This document shows, piece by piece, positions 35,754 to 47,007 of a DNA stretch of 64,000 nt. Positions within the stretch are counted from its first letter, which is position 1; every line of letters starts with the position of its first letter. A model generated the notes under the pieces. The model searched no databases. It was not told the origin of the DNA and saw nothing but the letters and a program-made list of their open reading frames with translations. This stretch comes from Cordilura impudica (Eukaryota; Arthropoda; Insecta; Diptera; Scathophagidae). The DNA is taken from the NCBI GenBank assembly GCA_963682025.1, contig OY821518.1, positions 18,202,422 through 18,266,421 of the forward strand. Reading direction: 5' to 3'. The position numbers and the translations under genes are program-made.

Positions 35754-36819
35754 TTAATCAGCGGATTTGGGAAGCCGAGCATTATCTTCTTCTCTATATA
35801 TAAATTCACGTATTAATGCGTTTTTAGGCCAAAAACTGGCATCTACGATTTGTTCAAATAGGTATTCAGGAACAATTATTTTAAATGATGCTCTATTTCT
35901 GGAATTCATTTTGTAAACACTAATATCCTCAGGAATACAGTTTTTAATTTTAGAGATCACATAAAATTTCATCTCATCAGCTTTCGTATCATGTATGAAA
36001 CGTGTAGAAAATATAGCTTTCTTCGGAGGAATTGTTCGCAACCTAGGAGTGGGTATTGATTCAATACCAGTTGTAGGCACTATATTTGAAGTACCAGATT
36101 TTGAAGCAGATGGGATTGGTGATGCAGCCATCAAAATTAATCAATCGACCAACGTTCTCAGGATTATAAAGTAAATTATTAGCCGTAACAGTTCTAGGCA
36201 TTGAAGAAATATCTGGAGCAATAATGTTTAGAGCATGCTGAGTACTATGGTTATTAGCATTTTCTGTAATCGGAAATGCTGCAGTTTCATTTAATATTGG
36301 AGTAGGTTTATTAATTAAAACTTGAACGTTGTTTGAATGAGAAACGGCAGGATCAATACCTGTAATATTTTGAAAAGGATTTGGTAAATATAAAGCAGAT
36401 GGAGTAGCAGTAGTACCATTCTGATGTGCTCCATTAGGACCAGGATTCTGACTAGAATTTTCTTTATTCAAGAAAGTTGGCGACTTACGACGAGTTGGGG
36501 ATGGTGACAGCAATCCCTCTAAGGATTTGTAATCATCAAAAAGCTTTCCATAAGCATTAATTTGACCAGATAAATTAATAAGGTTTTGTTGAATTTGCAA
36601 AAAATTATCTTTCGTACTTTGAAAGAAACGATAAAAATCAGCACCAATTTTTTGACATCCATTACAGCGCCAGTGCAAGTTTTTATGTTTAGATATTGAC
36701 TCAGCAACCAAACCAGACAGGCCACTACATTTAAAGTGACATAAACCATGACAAAGCCAACAGGTAAGCATTATTTCTTCATAATCAACCAAAGAGCAGC
36801 CTTTTTTCAAACATGCCAT
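35754..36819 (-). pseudogene. LINE A ORF1: PHD-finger-type nucleic-acid-binding protein
   Basis: The frame from 36819 starts MACLKKGCSLVDYEE and has a cysteine/histidine pattern of PHD type: C-x4-C, then C-x2-C (LTCWLCHG), HFKC, and W-x-C-x2-C (HWRCNGC) within the first ~56 residues. A Ser/Pro/Asn-rich linker follows (SPSPTRRKSP, SSQNPGPNGAHQNG). A frameshift near 36130 moves the reading to a second frame (36134-35754) with a compact basic C-terminal domain (FYVISKIKNCIPEDISVYKM...). ORF1 proteins of such LINEs coat the RNA. The spacing to ORF2 is only ~25 bp. Confidence 0.75.
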
Positions 36820-36930
36820 TATTAAGCTCTACAGGTCAAAAACAGCACAACACAAAAAACGGCAACGGTAACGATTACAGTAAAGCTACGATCTGGCTAC
36901 ACACAACCAACCAGTATTTTGGGTATTCTT

Positions 36931-37337
36931 AATGAATTTGAAGTATTTATACGATTTTACACTCAATATATATATATATTTAACGTATTGTTCCGACAAA
37001 TACAATACTGTAAGAACGGTGTTTTTGATGGCATCAACAGAAATTTATTAGCAGCCAACCATTTTCAATTGAGATAAAATATTTACTTTTAATATCACGT
37101 AATTTGAAATTGTAACTTAGTCGAAATTCGGGCAAAAATTTAATTTAAATATTCTAGATAGATACTCTAAATTGCGACCTTGACTTCTTTATATAAGTTA
37201 GAAATTGTAAAAATTGAGCACAAAATAAATTATTTTAGTACGACAAACAGTAGTCAGTTGTCAAAAAATGTTTAATTCTCAGCCATTTGGTACTGCAGCT
37301 AATTCCTAGTTTCTACATTCAACATCGGTGTTCGTTA
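36931..37337. other. Unassigned DNA between LINE A and Transib
   Basis: An (TA)n run is present near 36965. No gene seen. Confidence 0.4.
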
Positions 37338-37342
37338 CGGCA

Positions 37343-37382
37343 CACAGTGGCTGAAAATCATTTTTCATTGGCCAAAATTCTG
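37343..37382 (+). repeat. Transib left terminal inverted repeat (RSS-like)
   Basis: Heptamer CACAGTG, then 23 bases, then CAAAATTCT. The spacer length equals that of a 23-type recombination signal and the last part is in the place of the nonamer. Confidence 0.85.
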
Positions 37383-38096
37383 TAACTTTTGAACCGATCA
37401 AAATATTTTAGTACTGTTTTTTTTAATAGATAGATAGATAGTTGATCTTGACTCAGTGTGAATTTCATTTAAATTGATTGAGTACTTTTTAAGGAATTCT
37501 AGGTCAAAGTTTAACTTTTGATTTTTTTTAACTTTTAGCGTGATATATGTTTTTTTTTATTTATTTTTATTTATTAGAAAGTGTCATATTTGGAGTTAAA
37601 TAATTATTATAAACATTTTTTGTAATAATGAAATTTTTTTAATGCTTACACTCAAAAAAAAGTTTTACACTCAAAAAAATTTTTACACGCAACAAAATAG
37701 TAAAATTCACTAGAAATTTAACTAGTATTACTAAAAAATTAAAAATGTTTGCTATCAAATTTGCAATTTGCTTACACTCAAGGAATATTATTATTACTAC
37801 AGAAAAATTTATTAGTGTTTGCTGCCTAATTTGTTACACTAGCTAAATAAATCTGCTAAACATTAGCGCAATGATTCTAATTTTTTTTTTAATTTTGATA
37901 TGAAAATATGGGTTCTTATTTTTTGAATCTTTCTTATCTATTAAAACATTGCATTCATATGTGGGAAACCTTTTAAGAACAAAAACTGCAATAGATTTAA
38001 ATAGCATTTGTAACAATGGTAGGTTCTGTTTATTATTATTTTTTACTAATACTATGTTTTTCGTACTTAAATAACAATGAAAGGCAATTATAATTA

Positions 38097-40169
38097 TTAT
38101 TCATTAGACTCAAATATTGATTGCAAATATTCCATATTTTGTTCTGTGCTATTTCTGTTCTTTAGTAGTTTTTTGGCTTCTTCATCTAAATCCCGATGTT
38201 CCACTTTCCATTGATTTCGAATACTGGAGATGAACGGATCTGACGTTGCCAATAATATATTAAATAGATCTTCATTTGTGGAATTACGTGACATTTTTCT
38301 AGTATTGTGCTGTCTATAAAATCTGTAATCCTTGTTCCTTTTTTCCTGAGCCTCCTCTGATAGATCTCCAAGTGGCACCAAATGATATTTAATGACATCT
38401 TCTCCATGATAAAGGATTTTGTGGACTGTTGCAGACATATTTCTCCATGGGTAGTTGGTTGTATATATTTTTGCAGTTTCCTTAGCATAATCTCCAAATT
38501 TTCTAGAGTCAATTTCTTCATTGCACGCAAGTACTTCTAGGATTATTTTAAATCTGAAAATAAGGTTTAAATCCACTCCTGTTATTTCAGATGCTGTTTC
38601 TGGATCTGAAAAGAATCTTCTTGCGGTATTGCCATCATTTGTATTGCCTGACCCTTGTTTTGGCTGATCTATAATCAATCCAAATTTGCGATATTCATCT
38701 TGAACATGTTTCTTTTTTGAACTTCTTAACTCTTTGTTGGTTTCGTTGTTTCTTATTGATCCTGAAGGCCCGAAATCCAAATCATAACTGATTTTTAGTA
38801 TGTGTTCCATAAGTCGTATTCTTGCATGTAGTGGTGATAATCCAAATTCGAAGGCATCGGTATTATCGAATGATTTTGTCGGGACTTGGTTTAATTGGCT
38901 TGATGTTGCTTGGCATATAATGCAGCTGGATGCAGCCTTCGTGTTAGTCAAAGCCTGACCTACTTTTCCATCTATCATTGTCAGCACTAATTGGTAGCTT
39001 ACTTCAATTTGCTGCCCATCTAACTGTAATTGTAATGGCTGTAGTGTTGCTATTTGGGCCTTGATATCACTAACTTCTTTGTTAATGGCATCATGACTTT
39101 CTTTTTTGAATTCAAATTTGATTGGCCTGCAGTATTTCGTAGAAGATGGTGTCTCATTTTTCCAAATATCCATTGTTTGCGTTGTACTACTCGAAAGCTC
39201 CGAATCTTCCAAAATCTTTTTCAATCGCAATGGTACAAATGATACCATGAACATATCCGAAATATTTTCACATACAACTTGTTTGTATTGTTTTTGTCCC
39301 GAAGAACCATCACATCCCCATTTACAAAATAGAATTAACTTTGTGTTTCCATATATCTTTAACTCAGTTCCTGTTATTGATTGTAGCAAGCGTTTGGCTG
39401 TGTGATCAAGTAAAGATTGTAGTTGTACTTCTGCCGAAATTGGTGTGATTGTAATAGTGTCCTTTGATGGCAAACAGTCTATTTTAGCAGCTGTTATGTG
39501 ATGATATGCTGGATACATATTTGAGCCTTTTTCAATCGCACGCAATCTGAGCTGAATATATTGGTGTTTTGTTAATTTCAAATCCAGAAATAATGCTAAT
39601 GCCTCCTCATTTGTGAACTGTTTTGCATCGCTCGGAGTTGGTATACTTTTAAGAATTCGCTTTGTTCTCACTGGACTAGCATTACAAGTTTTTTCAATGA
39701 TATCCACTTTTGTTAATTGGTTTTGTGCTCGTAATTGATGTAGAAAAGATTCTTTTATATTTGTAGAACCAATTTCCTCGTTAAAATTTTTAAGTTTCCG
39801 CCTCTTAGATCTATCGCTGCAGTTGTCCAATGATTTGCGTGGTCTTCCAGCCTTATCTAGCTTTGCTGTTTCTCCACCAACATTAAGTTGGCCTTCTAAC
39901 CAGTTTGCACTTTTATTATAAAACTTTTGTTTACAGTAGTTAACTTCTTTCAATCGTTTTTTTAGTACTTTGACGAAATTAGATAATTGCTCTTGTATTT
40001 CGGTACTAGACGAATTTAAGTTTAATTTTATTTTAACGTAACTAAGAACATCTTCCTGGTTTTTGTTTCGAAAATACTCTTCGGCCAGTTCTTTATAACT
40101 AAAGTTCTCCATATTTTTCTCAATATTTTTATTTGCGTCTGTTATCACTTTTTTATCACTTTTTATCAC
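38097..40169 (-). CDS. Transib transposase (RAG1-core-like), intact 690 residues
   Basis: It would cut at the element ends and integrate it at 5-bp staggered sites in the nucleus. The catalytic residues can be placed by family motif: D287 in KWGCDGSSGQ, D400 in LTMIDGKV, and E609 in SEEAQEKRNKD. The zinc-binding set has the RAG1 layout: C416-x2-C419 (SSCIICQ) and H583-x4-H588 (VHKILYHG), with H588 21 residues before E609. Other family motifs are FVPLRL (311-316), STKYCRPIKFEF (343-354) and FGLSPLHARI (442-451). A basic stretch RPRKSLDNCSDRSKRRK (109-125) could be nuclear targeting or DNA binding. The frame is uninterrupted from the ATG at 40169 and lies between matched ends, so the copy may be, or recently was, mobile. 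I see no intron. Length is normal for the family. Confidence 0.93.
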   Translation of the reverse strand: MIKSDKKVITDANKNIEKNMENFSYKELAEEYFRNKNQEDVLSYVKIKLNLNSSSTEIQEQLSNFVKVLKKRLKEVNYCKQKFYNKSANWLEGQLNVGGETAKLDKAGRPRKSLDNCSDRSKRRKLKNFNEEIGSTNIKESFLHQLRAQNQLTKVDIIEKTCNASPVRTKRILKSIPTPSDAKQFTNEEALALFLDLKLTKHQYIQLRLRAIEKGSNMYPAYHHITAAKIDCLPSKDTITITPISAEVQLQSLLDHTAKRLLQSITGTELKIYGNTKLILFCKWGCDGSSGQKQYKQVVCENISDMFMVSFVPLRLKKILEDSELSSSTTQTMDIWKNETPSSTKYCRPIKFEFKKESHDAINKEVSDIKAQIATLQPLQLQLDGQQIEVSYQLVLTMIDGKVGQALTNTKAASSCIICQATSSQLNQVPTKSFDNTDAFEFGLSPLHARIRLMEHILKISYDLDFGPSGSIRNNETNKELRSSKKKHVQDEYRKFGLIIDQPKQGSGNTNDGNTARRFFSDPETASEITGVDLNLIFRFKIILEVLACNEEIDSRKFGDYAKETAKIYTTNYPWRNMSATVHKILYHGEDVIKYHLVPLGDLSEEAQEKRNKDYRFYRQHNTRKMSRNSTNEDLFNILLATSDPFISSIRNQWKVEHRDLDEEAKKLLKNRNSTEQNMEYLQSIFESNE

Positions 40170-41146
40170 TTGCGAATATACGTCCGTACACTTGAAGTAT
40201 TAACTTATTATTGAGTAATCCCTTATAGAATCCGTCATTTTATACATTTTTAGGTACATGTTATTCACACATTGATCTTTAATTTCATAGCAGGTAGTAC
40301 TTAAATTGAACAAAACTGCACTTGTTATCCAGACTTCAATATCAGGTAAAACTAATTAGTTTCTCGCCAATATGGGGTGGTTTTTTATCTTTAGTGGTTT
40401 AGTGCCGCGATTATTGACAAACTTATAAAATTGTTTATGACTTTGGTTGACCCTTAAATTTGACAACAGGTAAATTAAGAAAGAGTTCATTTGTTTACTG
40501 TAGAACCTATTGTGATCATTTTATGACTTATTTTTTTGCTGATCAAAACAAAGCCAATAAACCCTTTCGCAGGTATTTTATTTAATTATTTTACTTTTAC
40601 GTAGTCTAAAGTAAAAAAACAAAATTTTTTTTAGAGTAATTTTTTTAGAGTAATTTCATTAAAATGAAAAAAGTGTTCTACCGGGGGCTCGTGGGGGGTG
40701 CAAAAGTATATATAGGGTTAAACAGGATACATTCGCCTTTCTCCGGGTGGTATACGTTTCTTGTTCCCTTACTTCCTTTAGAAGTTCTATTCCACTAAAG
40801 TTTAAATTTGAGAAAAATATAGTGGTTTCATAAATATTTCATAACGCCCCTAATATCAAACGTTAGAACTGTGACTACTTACAAAAACTAAAGACTATAA
40901 TCCTACTAACATTATAAAAAAGACCGCAGGCCAATATCGATGATAGCTTGCGAGTAGTAACCATTTATTTTTGATAAAAAACAACAAAAAAAACACCTTT
41001 TGCTGAATTAAAAAAAACAGTTGAGTTTGACAGCATGCCACGCCCACAATTATCAATAGTTTAACCTAATTTTTTGGCTACCTTAATCTGGATATATAAG
41101 CTACAAAAAGGAGTAAAAATTTTAAAAATCGATGACAAAAAAAAAT

Positions 41147-41186
41147 TTGACTTTTGGCCAATGAAATCAAAATTTGAGCCACAGTG
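41147..41186 (-). repeat. Transib right terminal inverted repeat (RSS-like)
   Basis: Read inward: CACTGTG, then 23 bases, then CAAAAGTCA. It has the same architecture as the left end, so both ends have 23-base spacers. Confidence 0.85.
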
Positions 41187-41313
41187 CGGCAGTAGTTTAA
41201 ATCAAAAAACAAAATTTGTTTGACAATCTCATCAGCTATGCGACAGATTATGGGGAAAATAAAATTTTTATATTTTCATTCAGTCAAGTCTTTCTTTTTT
41301 AAGTGTTATCATA

Positions 41314-41435
41314 TTAATTACAAGTTCCTTCTTTCTGTTCTAATAAATTAAGCGGTGCAGCTAGCGTCAATAGCTGCCACACTGCATGTCCATGATAAAG
41401 TGTAAAATCCACATCCGTTTGAGGTTCTGTTGTGA
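41314..41435 (-). CDS. Candidate terminal coding exon of a host gene
   Basis: Read on the minus strand, a strong acceptor (ggttttaattttcag) is followed by an open frame (TTEPQTDVDF...EQKEGTCN) ending in TAA. The plus strand is closed in this stretch. Its 2-base phase fits the 1-base overhang of the candidate exon at 43635-43716. It lies only ~130 bp from the Transib end. I do not recognise the protein; two other frames of the exon are also open for much of its length, so the call is tentative. Confidence 0.3.
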
Positions 41436-42550
41436 CTGAAAATTAAAACCAAATAGTGACACCTTTTTACTAGTTTTTGCGAATGTAAATGTGGTTTTCC
41501 TTTATGTTAATATTCTAAAAATATTCAGAAACATTTGAATATTCGTTTTTTTTTTTATTTTGTGGTCATTATCATTATTTTAGTTGTCCTTATACTCGCC
41601 GTCATCATCAACAACATTTTTATTATCATCTAATGTGCGTTCATTGTTTGCTAATTAAACTAATTGCCAATTGTTATTGTATGTATTTACAACAATGACT
41701 ATATATTTGTAGGTGTAAATGTGTGTGTTTATTTCGTTGTTAATGTGTGTGTGTGTGCGTGTGTGCTATATTATTTTCTGAGTAGTTATATTTGTTGGTT
41801 TATTATATTGTGCAAGTAATGTACGCTTCGTTAGATTTATTTTATTTCATTGTAATTAGGGATTAATTCTAATGTGTCTGCTAATACCAATGCCATCAAT
41901 ATCAATTAGCTTTACTTTACACACATACACATACGCACGCACAAACGCATTAGCTGAAAATATCAAATACTCTTACGCAGATATTTGGCACATATGCTAA
42001 CAACAAATCTCAAAAAAAATATATAACTCTGCTCTAACACATATTCCCAAACGCATTCATACTCATACAGAGATACAGTCACAGCCACATAAATATATGT
42101 TTTAGTTTTCGGAAGTTTACTTTAACACTCAGACTAACTCACACTGTCACGAATGCCTATATATATATATATATATATTTGTATATACCAACATTCCGTT
42201 ACATACACACACACACACTCACACACAATTATATAAAGAAATTGCAATTAATTTTATTTGTTAATGTTCGTAAATATTCTTGTATGTTTATGTATTGGTG
42301 TTGATTTTGCTTATTTGTATATAAAATAACAATTTTTGTCGATTCGAAAAACAACGAACTGTGGCCAAATGACCAGATATTTTTATTTATAGAATTTTTG
42401 CTATTTCGTTTGTTATTTCGTTCATTATTGTGGTCTTTAACTACAACCACATTAACTTTTTTAGAATGGGAGCGGAATATCGAAAATTCTTTTAGCTAAA
42501 AGTGAAGCCTCTGTAGCATGCAAGCAAAACTGGAGTCAAACCATCTTATG
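41436..42550. other. Unique DNA with microsatellites
   Basis: GT repeats near 41720-41765, a CA-rich stretch near 41925-41950, (TA)n at 42160-42178 and (CA)n near 42200-42225. No coding support; the frame at 42229-42450 is repeat-like and has no motif. Confidence 0.5.
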
Positions 42551-42551
42551 C

Positions 42552-42643
42552 TCAAGTTGTAGTAGCGGCAGCACGTAACCAACTTCCGGCCTCTATCTCG
42601 TCGGCAAACGGGGAGGATTCGTCACTACTTCGCCTGAGATTCA
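42552..42643 (-). CDS. Candidate alternative terminal exon
   Basis: On the minus strand ttcttcaag could act as acceptor for a frame NLRRSSDESS PFADEIEAGS WLRAAATTT stopping at TGA. Its phase also fits the exon at 43635-43716. Against it, the plus strand carries an equally long frame here (KTGVKPSYAQ VVVAAARNQL...), so strand and even coding status are uncertain. The local GC content is raised, as in exons. Confidence 0.22.
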
Positions 42644-43634
42644 CTTGAAGAATTATGCTGCTAGGACAAATTTATAATTGTATGTACGTGCTTTGAATAG
42701 AATTAGAAAAAGAAATCAAATATTTATTCAATCCGGAAACGGATGCCACCTCTTTACCCAGATGTGTATTGGTGTATAACCATGACCCCCTCCCATCCAA
42801 TGACCATATAGCGGAAAGCTACTTGTATTTTATATGGTCCCAAAAAGGTAACCCTACCTGAACAGATTACTGGAAATCACGACAAGAAAAAAAAATGTAT
42901 CTCTTCATCATGGGTTTCTTTCTATTAAGTAATTTATTTAAAAAAATTAAGATCTAACTTAATTACTAAAATATAAATTCAACTTAGATGAAGTGAGGGT
43001 GAAAAAAAATAATTCATTTGAGCAAAAAAAAAAATCTTTGATAATGGAAGAAAAGAAAAACAATCAGTGTTTTAAGAAATGGAAATCTAAAATTAGGAAC
43101 AAACTTTAGCTAAAAAAAAACTTCAAAGCTTAATCTAAGGTTGAAAAAAAAAATTTTTTTTTTTTTTTTTTGTGGTGTGGCAGAAATCAAAATAAAAGCT
43201 GGAAACGAAATTCTTGTAATGTACTGTATCCCGTACGGATACCAGGGAAAAAAAATATGATCATTAATAATATGTATGGTATATACACAAAATAATAAAA
43301 AAAAAACAGCAAAATTATTAAAATCGTTACGCTCGAGAAATTACGTTAACTTCAGATAAGGAATTCATGGGAAGATTGCATTCCTTCAAATATGTTTCTT
43401 TAACAAAAATATAGAGAGGAGAAAAAAATAAAAAAGTTTCCCCAACATCTATTCTTAAATAGAGAAAAGCTCTGGTAGCAGAGCAAGTTTAACAGACTGA
43501 ACCTTCTTGCAGTATGAAAGTCTGTTAATGACAGAATTTCAGACTGCAAGTGGTTTTACAGTGATTATTTCTAGTTATGGCAATAATGTAAGACAATATA
43601 GATAATGAATGAATAAAATAATGTTATGACTTAC

Positions 43635-43716
43635 AGTTTTTGCTCAGTCCCTCGACGAATGATCTTTCATGCGGTGGCTGATGATTGTTATTTACAGTTG
43701 ATGATGGTTGTGAAGA
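43635..43716 (-). CDS. Candidate internal coding exon
   Basis: A minus-strand frame reading SSQPSSTVNNNHQPPHERSF VEGLSKN ends at a good donor (aaaaact, then gtaagt). The Asn/Gln/His/Pro-rich stretch is typical of fly proteins. The acceptor (tcttacaag) is weak; an alternative start is 43725. In phase with both candidate terminal exons at 41314 and 42552. Function unknown. Confidence 0.28.
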
Positions 43717-44159
43717 CTTGTAAGACTTTTTTCCGTAAATCAAATTAAGTTTTATTTATTCGAAAAAAAAAAAAAAACAAAAAATCGCCTAACAGTAATT
43801 ACGCGCGATCTGGTTAAATATGATAAAATCACCAAAACTCTTCTTATGTTATTATATCACCTTCTCTCCGTCTATGGGGTTATTAAAGCATAGATTTTTA
43901 TATTTTCACTTTTTTTTTTTTAACAATACAAAAATTATAACACGCGTTTCATTTATTTTGATTTGCACTGTCTACCACATATAAAAAAAATTTTCACTTC
44001 AAGTATATATAGTATTAAAGGTAAGTATTATGTATTCTTAAAAAAAAAATTAAAATTAAATTTAGATTTTACTAGTTTTTATCTTTCTTTTAGGTACAAT
44101 CTTTTCTTGTTGTTGTTTTTTTCTTGTTTTCTTTTTTTTTTTTTTTTGGACTTCTAACT

Positions 44160-44290
44160 TAATGGACTTTGTAATCTTCCTTCTTTTTTTCAAATATGAT
44201 AAAATTTGGAACTCTGGACGAATTTAGTTTAACCACTGAACTACCACTTTTTACTGAAACTTTTCACACTGACGCTTTTCACATTTTTTT
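44160..44290 (-). promoter_or_regulatory. Possible promoter / 5' leader on the minus strand
   Basis: In reverse orientation the sequence carries TCAGTG and TTCAGT initiator-like motifs inside agcgtcagtgtgaaaagttt and aagtggtagttcagtggtta, then a long A-rich leader with aacaacaacaag. This composition resembles fly 5' untranslated leaders and would fit a gene read toward 41.3 kb. There is no TATA box. Weak evidence. Confidence 0.2.
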
Positions 44291-44596
44291 TCTGGATGCG
44301 AGGAGTCTGATGGTGAGGCCGATGCTGATGAAAATGCGAACTAATTAAAATTGCACTGGATGCCCAAAGAAGTTTAAAGATCTCGGGTTTGCATTAAGGG
44401 TTTCCCGTTCCCTAGAAAAATTAAGGCTCTTCGTCTCCCGAAACCAAGCTGTAAGAGCTAGTTGTGCTGAAAATTTAGCATAATTTTGTTGGTTAGGTTT
44501 TTTTCCCCTTTCTTTCTTTTGCTACAATCACAGGTATGTATGTATGATGTTACCTTTTTCACTTCTTCTGGTTATTGTTATCTTTTCCCTCCTTAG

Positions 44597-44689
44597 ATTG
44601 TTGGCCATTCACTGGGAAGATACAGATCCGGTGGTATAGCCAATCCAACGACGCCACAGAGTCTGTTATATGGAAAGAAACACCTCGGG
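44597..44689 (+). CDS. Candidate 93-bp internal exon
   Basis: A strong polypyrimidine tract and acceptor (ttatcttttccctccttag) precede, and a donor gtaagaatt follows, an open 31-codon frame (IVGHSLGRYRSGGIANPTTP...). The length is a multiple of three. Frame 3 is also open and the minus strand carries an open frame too, so the coding frame is not proved. It cannot belong to the same transcript as the minus-strand candidates. Confidence 0.3.
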
Positions 44690-46190
44690 GTAAGAATTAT
44701 AGGAGAAAAAAAGGTTGAACACTTCAACAAAAAAATAAATACAACTCACTGGTTATGGGTAACACCCGAAGATTTCCCAGGTACAATTGGAGATTTTTTT
44801 GTATTGTTTTTACAACCTTTCGAAATAAACCTTTCCTTGAATAAAAAGATTTAATTCAAAGTTGAAATTTGAATCAATACACCTGATTGGTTTTAGTCAG
44901 AACTTACTTTTTTTCTCTGCCAAAATCGGTGACAATTGACATTGACAATGGTACAGTACTTGATGGTAACGGTAGACAAAAGAGGATGATTTTTCATCGA
45001 CAAAATCTTTATATACCCCGGAAAGAGTTGGGCAATTTTGGAAAATTGGAAATTTGAAAAAAATAATGGAAAATTTGGAAAAAAAAAAATTCGAAAATTT
45101 GGAACAAGTTGGAAAATTTAAAAAAATTTTTTTTTTTTTTTTTTTTTGGAAATCGAAGAAAAAACCCGTTTATGCAGGTTTTACACCAATACACACTTGT
45201 AGTTGTACTAATACACCGACCCAACCAAACGTCAAAACTTTTGACACACTCTGCCTTATCATTAAATGACATTTGTCTATAGTTCTCGGCTTTAACGGAA
45301 ACCAGTTTTATTTTCAAATAATGTAAAAAAAAATATATATAAATCGGCTACAAGCGCCTCTAGACCTCTTTCTACTACATAAAAATAATATTATCATGTT
45401 TCAATAAACTGGCTTTATTTTATCCAGAACCAAATATATAAAATTCCCTTGAGAGCGAAAACTAAAAAATGTATTTATTTTATTTATTCCTAGGAAATCC
45501 TAAGAAGATCTTGATTTATGGTAAATTGTATGGTAACTACTTCCGAAATTGATTCTTTTCAACAAAAACAATTGCTGGGTTCTAGAAATTCGCATTGTGA
45601 TCACACTTTCAATAATATACTGTTGTGCAGTCACGTAAAAACACATTAAATAAATTAAAATGTTTATGATTACTGACTGACTGGCTGACTGCCCGCTGTA
45701 GGTTTGTTTATGTATTAACAATTTCCAACAACAACGACACAAATAACTAATGTTATTTTAACACTATTTGAATCACATGCCATCATAAAATAAATTTATT
45801 GTAATTGTTATTGCGAATAATTTAAGTTTGTCCTATTAAGTTAAGGTTATGAAGATATTTATTGTAAACGTCCAACACATGTGCTATTACCATGACTTTA
45901 ATATATTTAAGTTGCTAATAGTTTCATACCAATCAATTATTTTGCTCAAAATTTTGCTTCTAACCGACAGGAAAATATATTGCATCTAACCCTCTATTTA
46001 TACGGTAATTTTTAATACGGTGTAACGGGGCTTTGTTGTAGTAGGCTAGGGTAGCCAGTCAGTGCCTGGGTCTACCCAAGGACCCTTCAAACCTTAAGGA
46101 ATGATAACGCAGTTATTTTACCCTTTCTCGGGGTGGCTTACAAAACTTTTTTTATTAGCAAAATTTTATAAATATATTTCAATAATGACG
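44690..46190. other. AT-rich intergenic DNA
   Basis: No element or gene is recognised. Contains A- and T-homopolymer runs near 45080-45150. Confidence 0.4.
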
Positions 46191-46530
46191 CAATCGGCAA
46201 ATGGTTCTTCGTCTTACTCGGAGTGGCAATATCGGTGTAATTGGGATCCGAAACTTATATCAGTGGCAGTCGGTTGTATCGGTATTCGGCTACTTATATC
46301 AGTAACCGTCGGGCATATCGGTGATTCGGCTGCTTATCGGTAGTAGTCGGTTGTATCTGGTTTCGGAAACCTGTATCGGTGGCAGTCGGTATTATCGGTG
46401 TTGAGCTGCCTGTATCGGTGGCAGTCGGTTGTATCGGGCTTCGGTTACTTATATCGGTGAACAATGGGTAGTATATCGGTGATTCGGCTGATTATCGTAG
46501 CAGTCGGTTGTATCTGGCTTCGGCTACACT
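46190..46530 (+). repeat. Imperfect minisatellite with tatcggtggcagtcggttgt units
   Basis: About seven degenerate units of roughly 45-57 bp built from tatcggtg, cagtcggttgtatc and ttcggctac. Array translation causes the frame at 46101-46343. Confidence 0.8.
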
Positions 46531-47007
46531 TTCACTGAAGGTAAAATTTGAACTTTTGAAATGGCACACAAAAACACCGAGACACCCCAACTAATTTTTG
46601 GGTCATAGAATCCAGTGGTGTACTCCGTTTTTTAAAGTTGGCTCAAAATAACGAGATATTTCGATTTTAAATCTGCAGTAGATTTAAGGTGATTTTTGAT
46701 TTTATTTGAGGGAAAAACCTGCAAAAGCAGTTATTAAATCAATTTATATATTTTTTTTTCGACATAAAGTAACCGTTGAAATAATAGACATCTATTTGGA
46801 AGCAGAATTGGTTTACCTCTTAAAATTTGGGGCCATAATAATTATAATAATTTTGGGATTCGGGATTTTGGGATTGGCATCCCTATTACAAACAGATGCT
46901 ACAACATGTATACCAAAGATCAGTGCTTTTTAACGTCGCTTTAACTTGAAATTTAGTGTGACAACTTGGAATTAAAATCACTTGATAAGGGAAATCTTTC
47001 TAAAATA

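Larger units (their letters stand above)
32703..36930 (-). mobile_element. Near full-length non-LTR retrotransposon (LINE A)
   Basis: It has a 5' leader of about 110 bp (containing gcaacggtaacgattacagt in reverse), ORF1, ORF2 with endonuclease and reverse transcriptase, and a 3' end in an aataaaataaaataaaaaa tail near 32703-32730. No RNase H domain is seen. ORF1 with a PHD-like finger and the RT motif FSKAFDKVNHDLL fit the Jockey/CR1 group in a broad sense; I do not assign a clade. The 5' boundary is estimated. Confidence 0.85.
37343..41186 (-). mobile_element. Complete Transib-type DNA transposon
   Basis: The left end is CACAGTGGCTGAAAA and the right end, read inward, CACTGTGGCTCAAA. Both reach a shared block TTTCATTGGCCAAAA at the same distance. 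The flanks are CGGCA at 37338-37342 and CGGCA at 41187-41191, a perfect 5-bp target duplication, which is the Transib hallmark. Heptamers of the form CACWGTG match the recombination-signal heptamer of V(D)J recombination. Total length 3844 bp, with one intact transposase gene on the minus strand and noncoding flanks of about 0.75 kb (left) and 1.0 kb (right). Confidence 0.95.

Noticed and set aside
39054..39405. Plus-strand frames of 62 and 99 codons
   Set aside because: They are shadows of the intact Transib transposase on the opposite strand.
45009..45317. 102-codon minus-strand frame
   Set aside because: Mostly Lys/Phe runs from homopolymer A/T tracts.
46101..46343. 80-codon frame
   Set aside because: It runs into the tatcggtg minisatellite and has no motif.
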